Shown: positions 16,417-25,240 of the stretch, piece by piece
Layout: each line of letters starts with the position of its first letter
Numbering within the stretch: position 1 is the first letter of the stretch
Assembly (NCBI RefSeq): GCF_006402735.1
Contig: NZ_CP017174.1
Coordinates: 3,413,001 to 3,477,000 of the forward strand
DNA: 64,000 bases
Direction of reading: 5' to 3'
DNA from: Myxococcus xanthus
GTDB lineage: Bacteria; Myxococcota; Myxococcia; Myxococcales; Myxococcaceae
The notes under the pieces: generated by a model
What the model saw: only the letters and a program-made list of their open reading frames with translations
Told to the model about the DNA's origin: nothing
The model's database searches: none
Made by a program: the position numbers and the translations under genes

Positions 16417-17209
16417 GGTGAGGTCCCAGGGGCGCGCGTTGGCAGTACTCGTCGCCGTACTGGCGGCGGAAGGCGGGGTGACAGAAGACGGTGCGGGCAT
16501 CGCCCATGACGAAGGCGGACGTCTCGCGGTCCACGAAGACGAGCACGTCCGCGTGCTCGGCGGCGACCTCCAGGTCGTGGCACACCACCACCACGCCCAG
16601 GCCCCGCTCACGCGACAGGGTGCACAGCCGCTGCATCGTCTCGTGCTCGGCCACCGCGTCCATGGCGGCGGTGGGCTCGTCCAGCAGCACCAGGTCCGCC
16701 TCGGTGGCCACCAGCCGGGCCAGCAGCGTGCGCTGCTTCTGGCCCTCGGACAGCTCGCGGTAGGGCCGCGACGCGAAGGCCTTTGCGCCGGCCGTCTCCA
16801 GCGCGCTCTGAACGGCCTGCCGGTCCGCCTTCCGGGCAAAGGGCCACAGGAAGCTCCAGCCGCGCAGGCGTCCCCACGCTGTCAGCTCGCCCGCGCGCAG
16901 TGGCAGCAGCGAGTCGATGGCGGATGTTTGCGGCACATAAGCACTGCGCACCTGCGCGGAGGCGCGGGAGATGGTGCCCGACACCGGCGGCTGCATGCCC
17001 AGCAGCGTCCGGAACCAGGTGCTCTTGCCGGATCCGTTGCGGCCCACCACCGCCACGAACTGGCCGCGGCGAATGGTCAGGTCGATGGGCGGCAGGATGG
17101 CCTTGCCGTCGTAACCGATGACGAGCTTCTCGCAGGTGAGCAACGCGTCACCCGGCGCGAAGGTGGCGGGCACCGCGTGCGCGCCGTCAGGGGGCTCAAC
17201 GGTCTTCAC
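16397..17209 (-). CDS. Metal ABC transporter ATP-binding subunit
   Basis: A 270-residue ATPase energising the metal importer. The Walker A motif GRNGSGKS is at 56-63, the Q-loop is YVPQTSAID, the ABC signature is LSEGQKQR (near 155), Walker B is LVLLDEP (near 178), and the switch His is in VVCHDLEVA. The start is GTG with GGAGGTCC immediately upstream, inside the end of the preceding lipoprotein gene (14-bp overlap). The C-terminal extension after about 245 has Cys and His (FCHPAFRRQYGDEYC), as seen in some metal-importer ATPases. Confidence 0.93.
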   Translation of the reverse strand: MKTVEPPDGAHAVPATFAPGDALLTCEKLVIGYDGKAILPPIDLTIRRGQFVAVVGRNGSGKSTWFRTLLGMQPPVSGTISRASAQVRSAYVPQTSAIDSLLPLRAGELTAWGRLRGWSFLWPFARKADRQAVQSALETAGAKAFASRPYRELSEGQKQRTLLARLVATEADLVLLDEPTAAMDAVAEHETMQRLCTLSRERGLGVVVVCHDLEVAAEHADVLVFVDRETSAFVMGDARTVFCHPAFRRQYGDEYCQRAPLGPHRGNDAR

Positions 17210-18044
17210 GCTGGACCTCCGCTTGTGGCTCCAAGGTGGCGAGTGCTTCCATCAGCGCGGTCCGGATGGTGGCGTTCTCGGGCGCGTTCAGGTCCACCAC
17301 GCCGTCAGGGCCAGGCGTGGTGGCCGCCCAGTCCAGCGAGTCGAACAACGTCGGCGCCAGCGCCAGTCGCAGGGCCAGCTTCACGCGTGGCTTGTTCTCG
17401 CGGTCCGCGGGGATGTCCACCGTGCCGCGCAGCACCATCAGCGGTGTGGCCTCCTCCTCCGCCGCCAACGCGAGCCGGAAACGGCGCTCATCGTTGAAGC
17501 GCGGCGTGGCGCGGCTGTCGCGTACGGCGCCTTCCAGGTGCACCAACGACACGTCCCACTGGTAGCGGCTGACATGGGTGCGGCCCAACTCGCAGGACGG
17601 CTCGCAGCCGGGCGACAGCGTCTGGTCCGCCAGCAGGTCCAGGTCCGCGTCCACGTGCAGGCTGGCCACCGTGGCCTCCGCGCCGTCACCACCGCCATCC
17701 AGCTCCGCCTGGATGTCCTCGTAGTCCACCAGCGCGCCATCGTCGCGGTGGCAGTGGCCGTTGTGGCAGTTGGTGTAGCCCGCCGGCGGATTGGCCGGGT
17801 CGAAGGTGGTGGGGCCGCGGGCGCCGCCGCCGCCCACCAGGTCGATGTGGTCCACGCCCAGCGCGGCGCCGTCCAGGCGGATCTCGAAGTCGGAGGCGAG
17901 CCGCTGGAAGCCGTTGCCCACGTCGCGCCCGGCCACCGGCGTGTAGTCCGCGCGGACGGTGGGTTCCAACACCGCGAAGCTCTCACCGGGCTGCAGCGCG
18001 CAGCCGGACAGGAAGAGCAGGGGAAGGAGGAGGCGGGTCCGCAT
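17196..18044 (-). CDS. Lipoprotein with Cys/His cluster inside the metal-uptake operon
   Basis: A 282-residue lipoprotein (LSGC lipobox, Cys15) not part of standard Znu-type systems. A compact cluster at 93-99 (CHNGHCH) could bind zinc, and a second Cys pair lies in GCEPSCELG. The rest is beta-rich and acidic, with no enzyme motif. It starts 3 bp after the binding-protein gene, with AAGGGGAC upstream, and overlaps the ATPase gene, so it is tightly co-expressed with the transporter. A periplasmic metal chaperone or surface metal-binding role fits this placement but is inference. Confidence 0.65.
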   Translation of the reverse strand: MRTRLLLPLLFLSGCALQPGESFAVLEPTVRADYTPVAGRDVGNGFQRLASDFEIRLDGAALGVDHIDLVGGGGARGPTTFDPANPPAGYTNCHNGHCHRDDGALVDYEDIQAELDGGGDGAEATVASLHVDADLDLLADQTLSPGCEPSCELGRTHVSRYQWDVSLVHLEGAVRDSRATPRFNDERRFRLALAAEEEATPLMVLRGTVDIPADRENKPRVKLALRLALAPTLFDSLDWAATTPGPDGVVDLNAPENATIRTALMEALATLEPQAEVQREDR

Positions 18045-18047
18045 GGC

Positions 18048-18971
18048 TCAAGTCCCCTTGCCGGCGAGCCCCTTCTCCAGGCGCTCGACCATCTCGTTGA
18101 TGTGCTGGAGGTATGTCTCCTTCGCCTTGAAGTCCGTGCCGCCGTGCAGCGTGACGAGCGGCGCGGGAATCTTCGAGGCCACCAGCCGCGCGGTGGTGTC
18201 CGGGTAGTAGCTCTCCATCAGCACCATGCGCGCCTTGCGCTGACGGCCCTGGGCCAGGACGCTCGCGACGTGCGACGGGTTGGGCGGGATGCCGGGCTTG
18301 GGCTCCAGGTAGGCGATGGTGTCGAAGCCCAGCCAGTCCGCCAGGTACGCCATGGTCCGGTGGTAGGCGATGACGGGCTGGCCACGCAGCGACGCCAGCC
18401 GCTTCTCCCAATCCGCGCGCGACTTCTCCAACTCGGTGGTGAAGGTGGCGAGGTTGTCGCGGTAGGCCTGCGCGTTCTTCGGATCCAACTGCGCCAGCCG
18501 GTCGGTGATGCCGCGCGCGACGGACAGCGCCTGGCGCGGGTCATAGAGGAAGTGCGGGTTTCCGCCCGGGTGGACGTCGCCCTGTCCCCGGTCTACCTGC
18601 ACCGTGGGGACCTCCAGCAGCTTCACGAACTGCGAGGCCACCAGGTAGCCCGGGTTGCCCACGAGGATCTTCGAGTTGCGCGCGCCCACCTGGAGCGTAG
18701 GCAGCCAGCCGAGCTCCAGGTCCAGGCCCACCGCGATGAGCAGGTCCGCGCGGTTGAGCGCCAGGGCGAGGTTCGGCTTGGCATCCACGAAGTGCGGGTC
18801 CTGGCTGGACAGCGCCAGGGCCTGCACTTTGACGTGGTCGCCGCCCACGGCCTTCGTCAACGCGGCCAGGTCCGGCAGGGTGGTGACGACGTTGAGGTCC
18901 GCGCGAGCGGGGGACGCGACGAAGAGGGTGAAGGCGGCGCACACGGCCGCGAACAGACGGGAGAGACGCAT
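18048..18971 (-). CDS. Zinc/manganese ABC transporter substrate-binding protein
   Basis: A 307-residue ZnuA/TroA-family (cluster A-I) periplasmic protein with a signal peptide ending in SPARA. Candidate metal ligands are His in SSQDPHFVDAKP, His in GGNPHFLYDP, and His in IAYHRTMAYL, with an acidic residue near the end, the pattern of this family. The usual His-rich loop is short (VHPGGNPH). The ATG at 18971 has AAGGAG eight bases upstream; an ATG at 18977 is too close to it. It delivers metal to the permease encoded downstream. Confidence 0.92.
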   Translation of the reverse strand: MRLSRLFAAVCAAFTLFVASPARADLNVVTTLPDLAALTKAVGGDHVKVQALALSSQDPHFVDAKPNLALALNRADLLIAVGLDLELGWLPTLQVGARNSKILVGNPGYLVASQFVKLLEVPTVQVDRGQGDVHPGGNPHFLYDPRQALSVARGITDRLAQLDPKNAQAYRDNLATFTTELEKSRADWEKRLASLRGQPVIAYHRTMAYLADWLGFDTIAYLEPKPGIPPNPSHVASVLAQGRQRKARMVLMESYYPDTTARLVASKIPAPLVTLHGGTDFKAKETYLQHINEMVERLEKGLAGKGT

Positions 18972-18995
18972 GGTCATGGCTCCTTCGAAAGGGGG

Positions 18996-20354
18996 TTAGA
19001 ACGCGTGGGCGCCGTGGGCGCCGGTCACCAGCTCGAGCGCGAGCATCAGGGAGTAGCCGGCCTCATCCCGCCACCCGGCATGGTCTCTGGCGCCCTGGAG
19101 GCGCAGCCGGGAGAACTCGGTGGGCCAGAAGGTGACGTTGGCGGACACGCGGTTGCGTGACTCCGTCCAGTCCGGGTCCAACGGGTCGATGACGCGCGCT
19201 CCGTCTTCGCCTCGCGCCGCCGTTCCCAGCTCGTAGCGCAGCGCGGTGGCCCACCGCGGCGAGAAGCGCCACGCGGCCTGCGCGTAGGTGTTGAAGTCCG
19301 TCAGCACGTCCCCGGGCACCTGGCGGCGGCGGTAGTAGGCCTCCGCCTGGAACGTGATGAGCGTGGTGTTGTAGGCCTGGGTGATGGGCCGGTAGCGCAG
19401 GTACAGGTCCGTGCCGAACACGTCCGTGCGGTTGCGGTAGCCGGTGGGATTGGGACCGGTGGCGGTGGACAGGCCCCACATGAGGGACAGGTCATCCGAC
19501 AACGGGAAGAACTGCTTCACCGCGCCGGTGAGCTGCAAGTCGAATGGAGACTGCACACGTTCGCTGGTGGCGCCCAGGAAGCTGCGCGCGGTGGCCTCGC
19601 CGGTGGCGTCAGTGGTGCTGCCAATCACCTCCACGTACCAGGGCAGGGGAGCCAGCCAGGACACCTCGGCGCCCAGTCCGCGGTTGCTTTCGCCTCCGAA
19701 GATGCGGCCCACGGCGAAGGGCTGGTCCACGAAGTCCCACGAATGCGGGTGCGTGGGGTTGATGCGGCCGAAGCGCGTGAGGAACTGACCGGCGCGCACC
19801 TGGAGGTTGTAGGGCAGCGCCAGCGTGGTGCCGTAGGCCTCTTCGATTTCCACGCCGAACTGGCTGAAGACGATGTTGGCGTCGAACCGGAAGTAGGGGT
19901 CCACCACCGAGCCGATGGACAGCTCCAACTGCTGCAGGTTGAAGCCGTTGCGCGTGGGGTCATGCGCGCCGCTCTGCAGGGGCTCCTTGTCCGTGAAGGC
20001 CGCGGCGGCCACGTCCAGGATGAAGCTCAGGTCCAGGAAGTTCGCGCCCGTGTTGGGGGTGTTCACCCCGGGGATGGAGAGCGCGGAGCCACCGCCAGGC
20101 ATGGAAGCCGGCGGCGCCGCGGTGCCGGTGGGCGCGTTCTGCTGCGCGGCCGCGGCATCGCTGCCAAGCGCCTTCTCGATCTCCTCCAACTCCTCGGGTG
20201 TGAGCGCGGGCGCGGCGTCTTCCCGCGACTCCTGCACGGGGGCGTCCGCCGGAGGCGCGGAGGCGTCCTGGGCGCTGGCGCCGCTGGCGAACAGGAAGGG
20301 CGTGAGTGAAACGGCCATGAGAGCGCCGTGAGCACGGCGCGAAAGGGTTGCCAC
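18996..20354 (-). CDS. Outer-membrane beta-barrel protein of the metal-uptake operon
   Basis: A 452-residue protein with signal peptide (ending ASGASAQ), a low-complexity region rich in Ala, Pro and Asp (30-110), then alternating strands typical of an outer-membrane barrel, ending in Phe. It resembles proteins annotated as zinc-regulated outer-membrane receptors found beside Znu systems, and probably lets the metal pass the outer membrane. No TonB box or plug was recognised, so a porin-like mode is as likely as TonB dependence. The GTG at 20354 is chosen because GAGGAG lies eight bases upstream and a signal peptide follows. Confidence 0.75.
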   Translation of the reverse strand: MATLSRRAHGALMAVSLTPFLFASGASAQDASAPPADAPVQESREDAAPALTPEELEEIEKALGSDAAAAQQNAPTGTAAPPASMPGGGSALSIPGVNTPNTGANFLDLSFILDVAAAAFTDKEPLQSGAHDPTRNGFNLQQLELSIGSVVDPYFRFDANIVFSQFGVEIEEAYGTTLALPYNLQVRAGQFLTRFGRINPTHPHSWDFVDQPFAVGRIFGGESNRGLGAEVSWLAPLPWYVEVIGSTTDATGEATARSFLGATSERVQSPFDLQLTGAVKQFFPLSDDLSLMWGLSTATGPNPTGYRNRTDVFGTDLYLRYRPITQAYNTTLITFQAEAYYRRRQVPGDVLTDFNTYAQAAWRFSPRWATALRYELGTAARGEDGARVIDPLDPDWTESRNRVSANVTFWPTEFSRLRLQGARDHAGWRDEAGYSLMLALELVTGAHGAHAF

Positions 20355-20431
20355 CTGGAATGCTCCTCGAACGGGGCGACCGCGAAGCGGCCACGCCCAC
20401 CAATGACTTGCCAGACCTCGGACGACGCACG

Positions 20432-20857
20432 TCACGCGTGCGCGGGAGGCGAGGCCTTGGGAGCGGTATCGAGGATGGAGAGGGGGGCCTGGACGCGAGG
20501 CGGCGCGGTGGCCGGACGGCTCACGGCGAGCAGCGTCAGCACCAGGGACGTTCGGTAGGGCGTCAGGAGCTCCGGGCGGGAGCCAGACGTCACCAGCGGA
20601 CATTCCTCATGGGTGAGGGCCGCCGAGTCCGTGACGGCTTCGGGCAGGGCGGACAGCTGTGGGCTCTGCTCGATGGCGAGCCGGGACAGCCGCGCGCCCG
20701 TGCCGAGCGCCGTCTCCTCGAACGTCTGATGCTGCGGACAGAACCGGTGCGCGTGCTCGTCCCTCGCGTGCATCAGCGCGCTCAGCGGCTGACACACCCA
20801 CAGCGCGACGAGCAGCGTCGCGGTGCAGCGGGCGAAGGTGTGGGCTCGCTGATTCAT
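20432..20857 (-). CDS. Small exported His/Cys protein at head of metal operon (DUF2946-like)
   Basis: A 141-residue protein with an N-terminal hydrophobic segment and a His/Cys stretch (HARDEHAHRFCPQHQTF) suited to metal binding. Its C-terminus is Pro-rich and ends APKASPPAHA, almost the same as the protein at 10757-11191. It is first in the gene string leading to the metal transporter (77 bp before the barrel gene). A periplasmic metal-binding or accessory role is inferred from context. No clear Zur-type operator was found in the 124 bp separating it from the divergent Rieske gene. Confidence 0.5.
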   Translation of the reverse strand: MNQRAHTFARCTATLLVALWVCQPLSALMHARDEHAHRFCPQHQTFEETALGTGARLSRLAIEQSPQLSALPEAVTDSAALTHEECPLVTSGSRPELLTPYRTSLVLTLLAVSRPATAPPRVQAPLSILDTAPKASPPAHA

Positions 20858-20981
20858 CGGAAGGGGCGGTTGCCCGGGTGCTCTAATGACGCGGCACGGC
20901 GGGTGTCAAGGGACGGTATCACGCTCTGTTTCGTCCGGGTGGGGATGTGTCGGCCCCGGCCGGGCGTTGGGGAACATCGGG

Positions 20982-21323
20982 ATGAACGGACAGCTGGACG
21001 GAGGATTCATTCCAGTGGCGACGCTGGACGCACTCGACGCGCGGGGCCGCGCGGTGGTGCTGGTGGACGGTGTCGCGGTGGCCCTCTTCCGTGTGAATGG
21101 GGAGCTCCATGCGGTGGCGGACGCATGCCCCCACCGGGCCGGCCCCCTGTCGGAGGGCGACCTGGTGGGATACGTGGTGCACTGTCCGTTGCACACCTGG
21201 CCGTTCGACGTCCGGACGGGGCAGTGCCCTCGGCATCCCGGGGTGCATGTCCGCACCTATGCGGTGCGTGTGCAGGGACAGCACATCCTCGTGTCCGCAT
21301 CAGGTAGGGTCCACGCCCCCTGA
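20982..21323 (+). CDS. Rieske-type [2Fe-2S] protein
   Basis: A 113-residue single-domain Rieske protein. The cluster ligands are Cys49 and His51 (ACPHRAG) and Cys68 and His71 (HCPLHTW), with spacing as in NirD-like and dioxygenase ferredoxin Rieske domains. No signal peptide is present, so it is cytoplasmic. The ATG at 20982 fits the usual domain start; the frame is open further left without coding character. It precedes folE by 30 bp. It is an electron carrier or small oxidoreductase subunit whose partner cannot be named, since no nitrite reductase or dioxygenase subunit lies nearby. Confidence 0.85.
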   Translation: MNGQLDGGFIPVATLDALDARGRAVVLVDGVAVALFRVNGELHAVADACPHRAGPLSEGDLVGYVVHCPLHTWPFDVRTGQCPRHPGVHVRTYAVRVQGQHILVSASGRVHAP

Positions 21324-21353
21324 GTGCCGGCCCCTTCCAGGAGCGATTCCACT

Positions 21354-21983
21354 GTGACTTCGTCCCGAGCCCGCCGCAAAGCCCCCGCCGCTTCCGCCCC
21401 TGCTGGTGTCCCCGATACCTCGGCCATGGCGCGTGCCGTGGCGGACTTCCTGCGCGCCGCCGGCCTGAACCTCCAGGACGTCCACCTGGCGGACACCCCC
21501 GCGCGCGTGGTCGAGGCCTGGACGGCCGAGTTCCTCGACGGCTACAGCCGCACCCCGGAGCAGGCGCTGGGGGAGACGTTCCCCGCGCCGCCGGGCTCCT
21601 CCGGCGAGCTGGTGGTGGTGACGGACCTGCGCTTCCACTCCATGTGTCCGCACCACCTGCTGCCACTCACCGGGCGGGCCCATGTGGCCTACGTGCCGGG
21701 CAAGCGGGTGGTGGGCTTTGGCCGGCTGTCATCGCTGGTGGACTGCTTCGCGCACCGGCTCATCCTCCAGGAAGACATGGCGCGGGAAGTGGCGCGTTCC
21801 CTGGCCCAGGTGCTCGGCAGCCCCGCCACCGCGTGCATCATCGAAGCGGAACAGGCGTGCCTGCGCCTGCGCGGGGACAAGCAACGCGACGCCGTCACCC
21901 ACGCGGAAGCCTATGAAGGCACCCTGCGGCGCGACGGTCCCCTGCGCCGTGAGCTGTGGGCCCGGCTGGGGGCCCGGCGATGA
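21354..21983 (+). CDS. folE: GTP cyclohydrolase I
   Basis: A 209-residue enzyme converting GTP to 7,8-dihydroneopterin triphosphate, the first step of tetrahydrofolate and biopterin synthesis. Zinc ligands are visible as Cys98 and His101 in MCPHHLLP and a Cys in EQACLRLRG. YVPGKRVVGFGRLSSLVD is the conserved active-site strand. The GTG at 21354 is preferred because AGGAG lies ten bases upstream; a GTG at 21324 lacks one. The first 20 residues are a basic, Ala/Pro-rich tail not found in E. coli FolE. Its stop overlaps the next start (ATGA). Confidence 0.95.
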   Translation: MTSSRARRKAPAASAPAGVPDTSAMARAVADFLRAAGLNLQDVHLADTPARVVEAWTAEFLDGYSRTPEQALGETFPAPPGSSGELVVVTDLRFHSMCPHHLLPLTGRAHVAYVPGKRVVGFGRLSSLVDCFAHRLILQEDMAREVARSLAQVLGSPATACIIEAEQACLRLRGDKQRDAVTHAEAYEGTLRRDGPLRRELWARLGARR

Positions 21984-23398
21984 GCGCGCCCCTGCCGCGA
22001 GTGGGGCCCAAGCGCGTGGCCCGCGTGCGCGAGGCGCTGGCCGCCATCATGGCTCCGGAGCAGCTGCGCGTGGATGACGCCGCGCTGGCCGCCTACGCCC
22101 GTGACGAGTCCGACAGTGGCGTCCATGCGCCCGACCTCGTCGTCTTCCCCGCGGACACGCGGCAGGTGTCGCAGGTCTTCAAGGCGTGCGCGGTGCACGG
22201 CGTGCCCTTCACCCCCTGTGGCGCGCGCAGCGGCAAGAGCGGCGGCTCGCTGCCCTTGCATGGTGGGGTGGCGGTGAGCCTGGAGCGGATGAACAGCATC
22301 CTCTCCATCTCCCCCGAGGACCTCACCGCGGTGGTGCAGCCCGGCGTCATCACCGGCGACCTGATGAAGGCCGTGGAAGCGGTAGGGCTCTTCTATCCAC
22401 CGGACCCGAACTCCTGGGAGCTGTGCACGTTGGGCGGCAACGTGGCGGAGAACGCCGGCGGGCCTCGGGCACTCAAATACGGTGTCACGCGCGACTACGT
22501 CATCGGACTGGAGTGGGTGCTCCCGGACGGCGATGTGGTGAGGGTGGGCCGGCGCACCATCAAGGGCGTGGCGGGTTATGACCTGGTGGGCCTCTTCGTC
22601 GGCTCGGAGGGCACGCTGGGGGTCGCCACCGAAATCACCGTCCAGCTCATCCCGCTGCCGCGCGAGGTGCTGACGGCCCTGGTGGTGTTTCCGTCCGTGC
22701 TGCACGCCGCGCGCGCGGTGTCCGCCGTGCTGGCCGCGGGCATCCTCCCACGTTGCCTGGAACTCATCGATGACGTGGCCCTGCGGGCGGTGAACGGCCG
22801 CGGCTTCCAGTTCCCGCCGGGCGCGGGTTCCGCTGTCATCGTGGAGGTGGACGGCAACGGGCGAGAGGGCTTGCTCGCTGAACTGTCTCAGTTGGGTGAC
22901 ATCTGTGCCGGTCAGGGGGCCACCGAGACGCTCGTGGCCCAGGATGCTTCCCAGCGCGAGAAGCTCTGGGCCGCGCGCAGGGTGATTTCCCCAGCCCTCC
23001 GGGCCCTCAAGCCTCACAAGATTTCCGAGGACATCGTCGTGCCCCGCTCGAAGATTCCGGAGGTCATCGAGCGCTTGAAGGCCATGGGCACGGAGCTGGG
23101 ACTCACCGTGGCCACGTATGGCCATGCGGGCGACGGGAACCTGCACGCCAACATCCTCTACGAGGGCGCCCACCAACGGCCGCTGGTGGAGGAGGCCCTG
23201 CGGCGCATGCTGGTGATGACCGTGGAACTGGGCGGAACGATCACAGGCGAGCACGGTGTGGGGTACGCGAAGCGGGAATATCTTTCGCTGGAGCAGTCCC
23301 CCGCGCTCATCGACCTGCAGCGCAGGCTCAAGGCCTTCTTCGATCCATCAGGGTTGCTCAACCCCTCGAAAATCTTCCCCGCGCTCATGCGTTCTTGA
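21980..23398 (+). CDS. FAD-linked oxidase, glycolate/D-lactate dehydrogenase type
   Basis: A 472-residue flavoprotein of the FAD-binding type 4 (GlcD/LldD-like D-2-hydroxyacid dehydrogenase) family. The FAD domain contains CGARSGKSGGSLPLHGGVAVSL and NSWELCTLGGNVAENAGGPRA. The C-terminal cap has GHAGDGNLHANIL with catalytic-site His residues, and the chain closes with PSGLLNPSKIF. It oxidises a 2-hydroxyacid, passing electrons to a quinone or other acceptor. Translation is coupled to folE by a 4-bp overlap, although the pathways are not obviously linked. Confidence 0.92.
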   Translation: MSAPLPRVGPKRVARVREALAAIMAPEQLRVDDAALAAYARDESDSGVHAPDLVVFPADTRQVSQVFKACAVHGVPFTPCGARSGKSGGSLPLHGGVAVSLERMNSILSISPEDLTAVVQPGVITGDLMKAVEAVGLFYPPDPNSWELCTLGGNVAENAGGPRALKYGVTRDYVIGLEWVLPDGDVVRVGRRTIKGVAGYDLVGLFVGSEGTLGVATEITVQLIPLPREVLTALVVFPSVLHAARAVSAVLAAGILPRCLELIDDVALRAVNGRGFQFPPGAGSAVIVEVDGNGREGLLAELSQLGDICAGQGATETLVAQDASQREKLWAARRVISPALRALKPHKISEDIVVPRSKIPEVIERLKAMGTELGLTVATYGHAGDGNLHANILYEGAHQRPLVEEALRRMLVMTVELGGTITGEHGVGYAKREYLSLEQSPALIDLQRRLKAFFDPSGLLNPSKIFPALMRS

Positions 23399-23598
23399 TT
23401 CGTGGCCGACGCGGCTCGTTTTTGTCCCGGCGTCGAGCGGCTTACCGTCCAAAGCGTGGGAAGGGCTGGGAATGTCGCGCGAAATGCCTAATCGGACCTG
23501 GAATGAGAAACCCTTTCGCTCGTTGCGCGTCTTAGTTCCAGGTGGACGCGAGGCGGCGGGGGAGAGCGCGTCCGGCATCGAACGGAGGACGGGAAATC

Positions 23599-24345
23599 AT
23601 GGCCAATTCGACGAAGTACGCAGCGGAAGGCCTGTCGCACTACCTTCGGAACCTGGGCGGGCACCAGCAGCTGACGCGTGAGCAGGAGTACGAGCTTGCG
23701 CGCCGCGCCCGCAAGGGTGACGAGTCCGCGCGGCAGACGCTTGCCAGCTCCAATCTGGCCTTCGTTGTCGCCGTGGCGAAGAAGTTCGCCAATCGCGGCG
23801 CGCGACTGGATGACCTCATCCAGGAGGGCAACGTCGGTCTCATGAAGGCGATCGAGCACTTCGATCCAAAGAAGAACGTGCGCTTCGCCACCTATGCGGT
23901 GTGGTGGATTCGCGCCTACATCACCCGGTACCTGAAGGACAACCGCAGCCAGGTACGCGGTGGTGAGGCCGAGCGCGGCAGCATGGTGGACTTCTCGCTG
24001 GACGCCACCATCGACGAGGACGGCGAGACGACCTTCCTCGACCGGCTGGAGGACAACAGCCCTTCGCCTCAGCAGGTGTTCCTGTCGCACGAGCAGGACA
24101 CGGAGATTCAGGAGGCGCTCGCCAAGGTGCGCAAGCGCATTGGTGACCTGGGCTGGGACATCCTCACGGAGCGGCTGACGCAGGACAAGCCGCTGACGCT
24201 GGAGGAGTTGGGCCAGCGGTGGGGCGTGTCGCGCGAGCGCGTGCGTCAGGTGGAGCTGAAGACGAAGAACTTCCTGGAGCGCTACCTGCAGGCGTTCAAC
24301 GAGAACGAGGAGCATCTGGGCGAGCAGGCCGCCGACGCGGCGTGA
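23599..24345 (+). CDS. RpoH-like alternative sigma factor
   Basis: A 248-residue sigma-70 family protein of the heat-shock/RpoH type. Region 2 is clear: LASSNLAFVVAVAKKFANRG, then DLIQEGNVGLMKAIEHFDP, then RFATYAVWWIRAYI (regions 2.3-2.4). Region 4 ends with the helix-turn-helix LEELGQRWGVSRERVRQVE. It lacks region 1.1. Myxococcus species carry several RpoH-family factors (SigB, SigC, SigE) involved in development and stress; which of these it matches cannot be decided by eye. GGAGG precedes the ATG by ten bases. The 200-bp upstream gap presumably holds its promoter. Confidence 0.9.
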   Translation: MANSTKYAAEGLSHYLRNLGGHQQLTREQEYELARRARKGDESARQTLASSNLAFVVAVAKKFANRGARLDDLIQEGNVGLMKAIEHFDPKKNVRFATYAVWWIRAYITRYLKDNRSQVRGGEAERGSMVDFSLDATIDEDGETTFLDRLEDNSPSPQQVFLSHEQDTEIQEALAKVRKRIGDLGWDILTERLTQDKPLTLEELGQRWGVSRERVRQVELKTKNFLERYLQAFNENEEHLGEQAADAA

Positions 24346-24499
24346 GCGGCCATCCAGGGCGCTTCCCACCTGGGAAGGTGCGTCATCGGGGCGGGACGGA
24401 CCGGGTCATTCCGGGCCGCTCCCGCCTCTTGTCGTTTGGCGGATGATTTACCCGCGATGGTTTGCTAGCGGGCAAAAGTGCGTGCTAAGCCCGGCGCTT

Positions 24500-25240
24500 A
24501 TGCGCCTGATTTCATTTGCTTTGAGCCTCCTCCTGAGCCTGCCTGCCTGGGGGGCTGAGGCCTCCCTGCTGTCCGAGCTTGACGCGCTGTACGCGAAGCG
24601 CGGCGAGTCCGGTGGGGAGAAGGCCTACGAGGGGGCCTTGAAGACGGCGCTGGACGCCGCGCCGGAGGACTACGAGCTGGTCTGGCGCAAGGCGCGCATC
24701 CTCCAGTGGCAGGCGGACGGGGCGGCCAACGAGAAGCTCAAGAAGGTGCTGGGCCGCCAGACGTGGGACTGGGGTGAGAAGGCGATGAAGCTCAACCCCG
24801 CCCGGGTGGAGGGCCACTACTACGCGGCCACCGGCATCGGCGCCTACTCCCAGGCCGTGGGCATCATGAAGGCGCTGGGCGAGGGGCTCGAGGGCAAGTT
24901 CAACGAGCGGCTCGACAAGGCCATCCTGATCGACGCGGGCTACGACCGGGGCGCGCCGCTGCTGGCCAAGGGCCGCTACTACTACGAGCTGCCCTGGCCC
25001 AAGCGCGACCTGGCGAAGTCCGCCAGCCTCTACGAAAAGTCCATCGCGAAGGACCCGCAGATGCTGCGCGCCTACTACTTCCTGGCGGAGACGCTCCTCA
25101 AGGACGGCAAGGCCGCGAAGGCTCGCGAGGCCATTCAAAAGGTGAAGCAAGGCAGCATCGCGTACGACCCCGCGGAAGGGCGGCGCGTGCAGGAGTGGTC
25201 CAAGAAGGTCGAAGCCGATATCGAGAAGGAGCTCAGATGA
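24500..25240 (+). CDS. Secreted TPR-type protein
   Basis: A 246-residue exported protein with a signal peptide (FALSLLLSLPAWGAEA) and a helical repeat body. The motifs YELVWRKARILQWQADGA, RVEGHYYAATGIGAYSQA and MLRAYYFLAETLLKDGKAAKA read as TPR units, resembling the TRAP-transporter-associated TatT type. The ATG at 24500 begins the signal peptide; no strong ribosome-binding site is visible. Its stop overlaps the acyl-CoA synthetase start (ATGA), so the two are co-translated. Its role is unknown, possibly envelope-associated. Confidence 0.7.
   Translation: MRLISFALSLLLSLPAWGAEASLLSELDALYAKRGESGGEKAYEGALKTALDAAPEDYELVWRKARILQWQADGAANEKLKKVLGRQTWDWGEKAMKLNPARVEGHYYAATGIGAYSQAVGIMKALGEGLEGKFNERLDKAILIDAGYDRGAPLLAKGRYYYELPWPKRDLAKSASLYEKSIAKDPQMLRAYYFLAETLLKDGKAAKAREAIQKVKQGSIAYDPAEGRRVQEWSKKVEADIEKELR

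Noticed and set aside
20858-20981. Possible Zur box between the metal operon and the Rieske gene
   Set aside because: No AT-rich inverted repeat of the expected kind is visible; regulation by zinc remains likely but is not shown.
23404-23424. GCCG/CGGC hairpin followed by TTTTT after the FAD-linked oxidase
   Set aside because: A 4-bp stem with a 3-nt loop is too short to claim as an intrinsic terminator.
24362-24377. CTTCCCACCTGGGAAG palindrome after the RpoH-like gene
   Set aside because: The arms leave only a two-base loop and no U-run follows, so terminator function is doubtful; an operator here would control nothing obvious.
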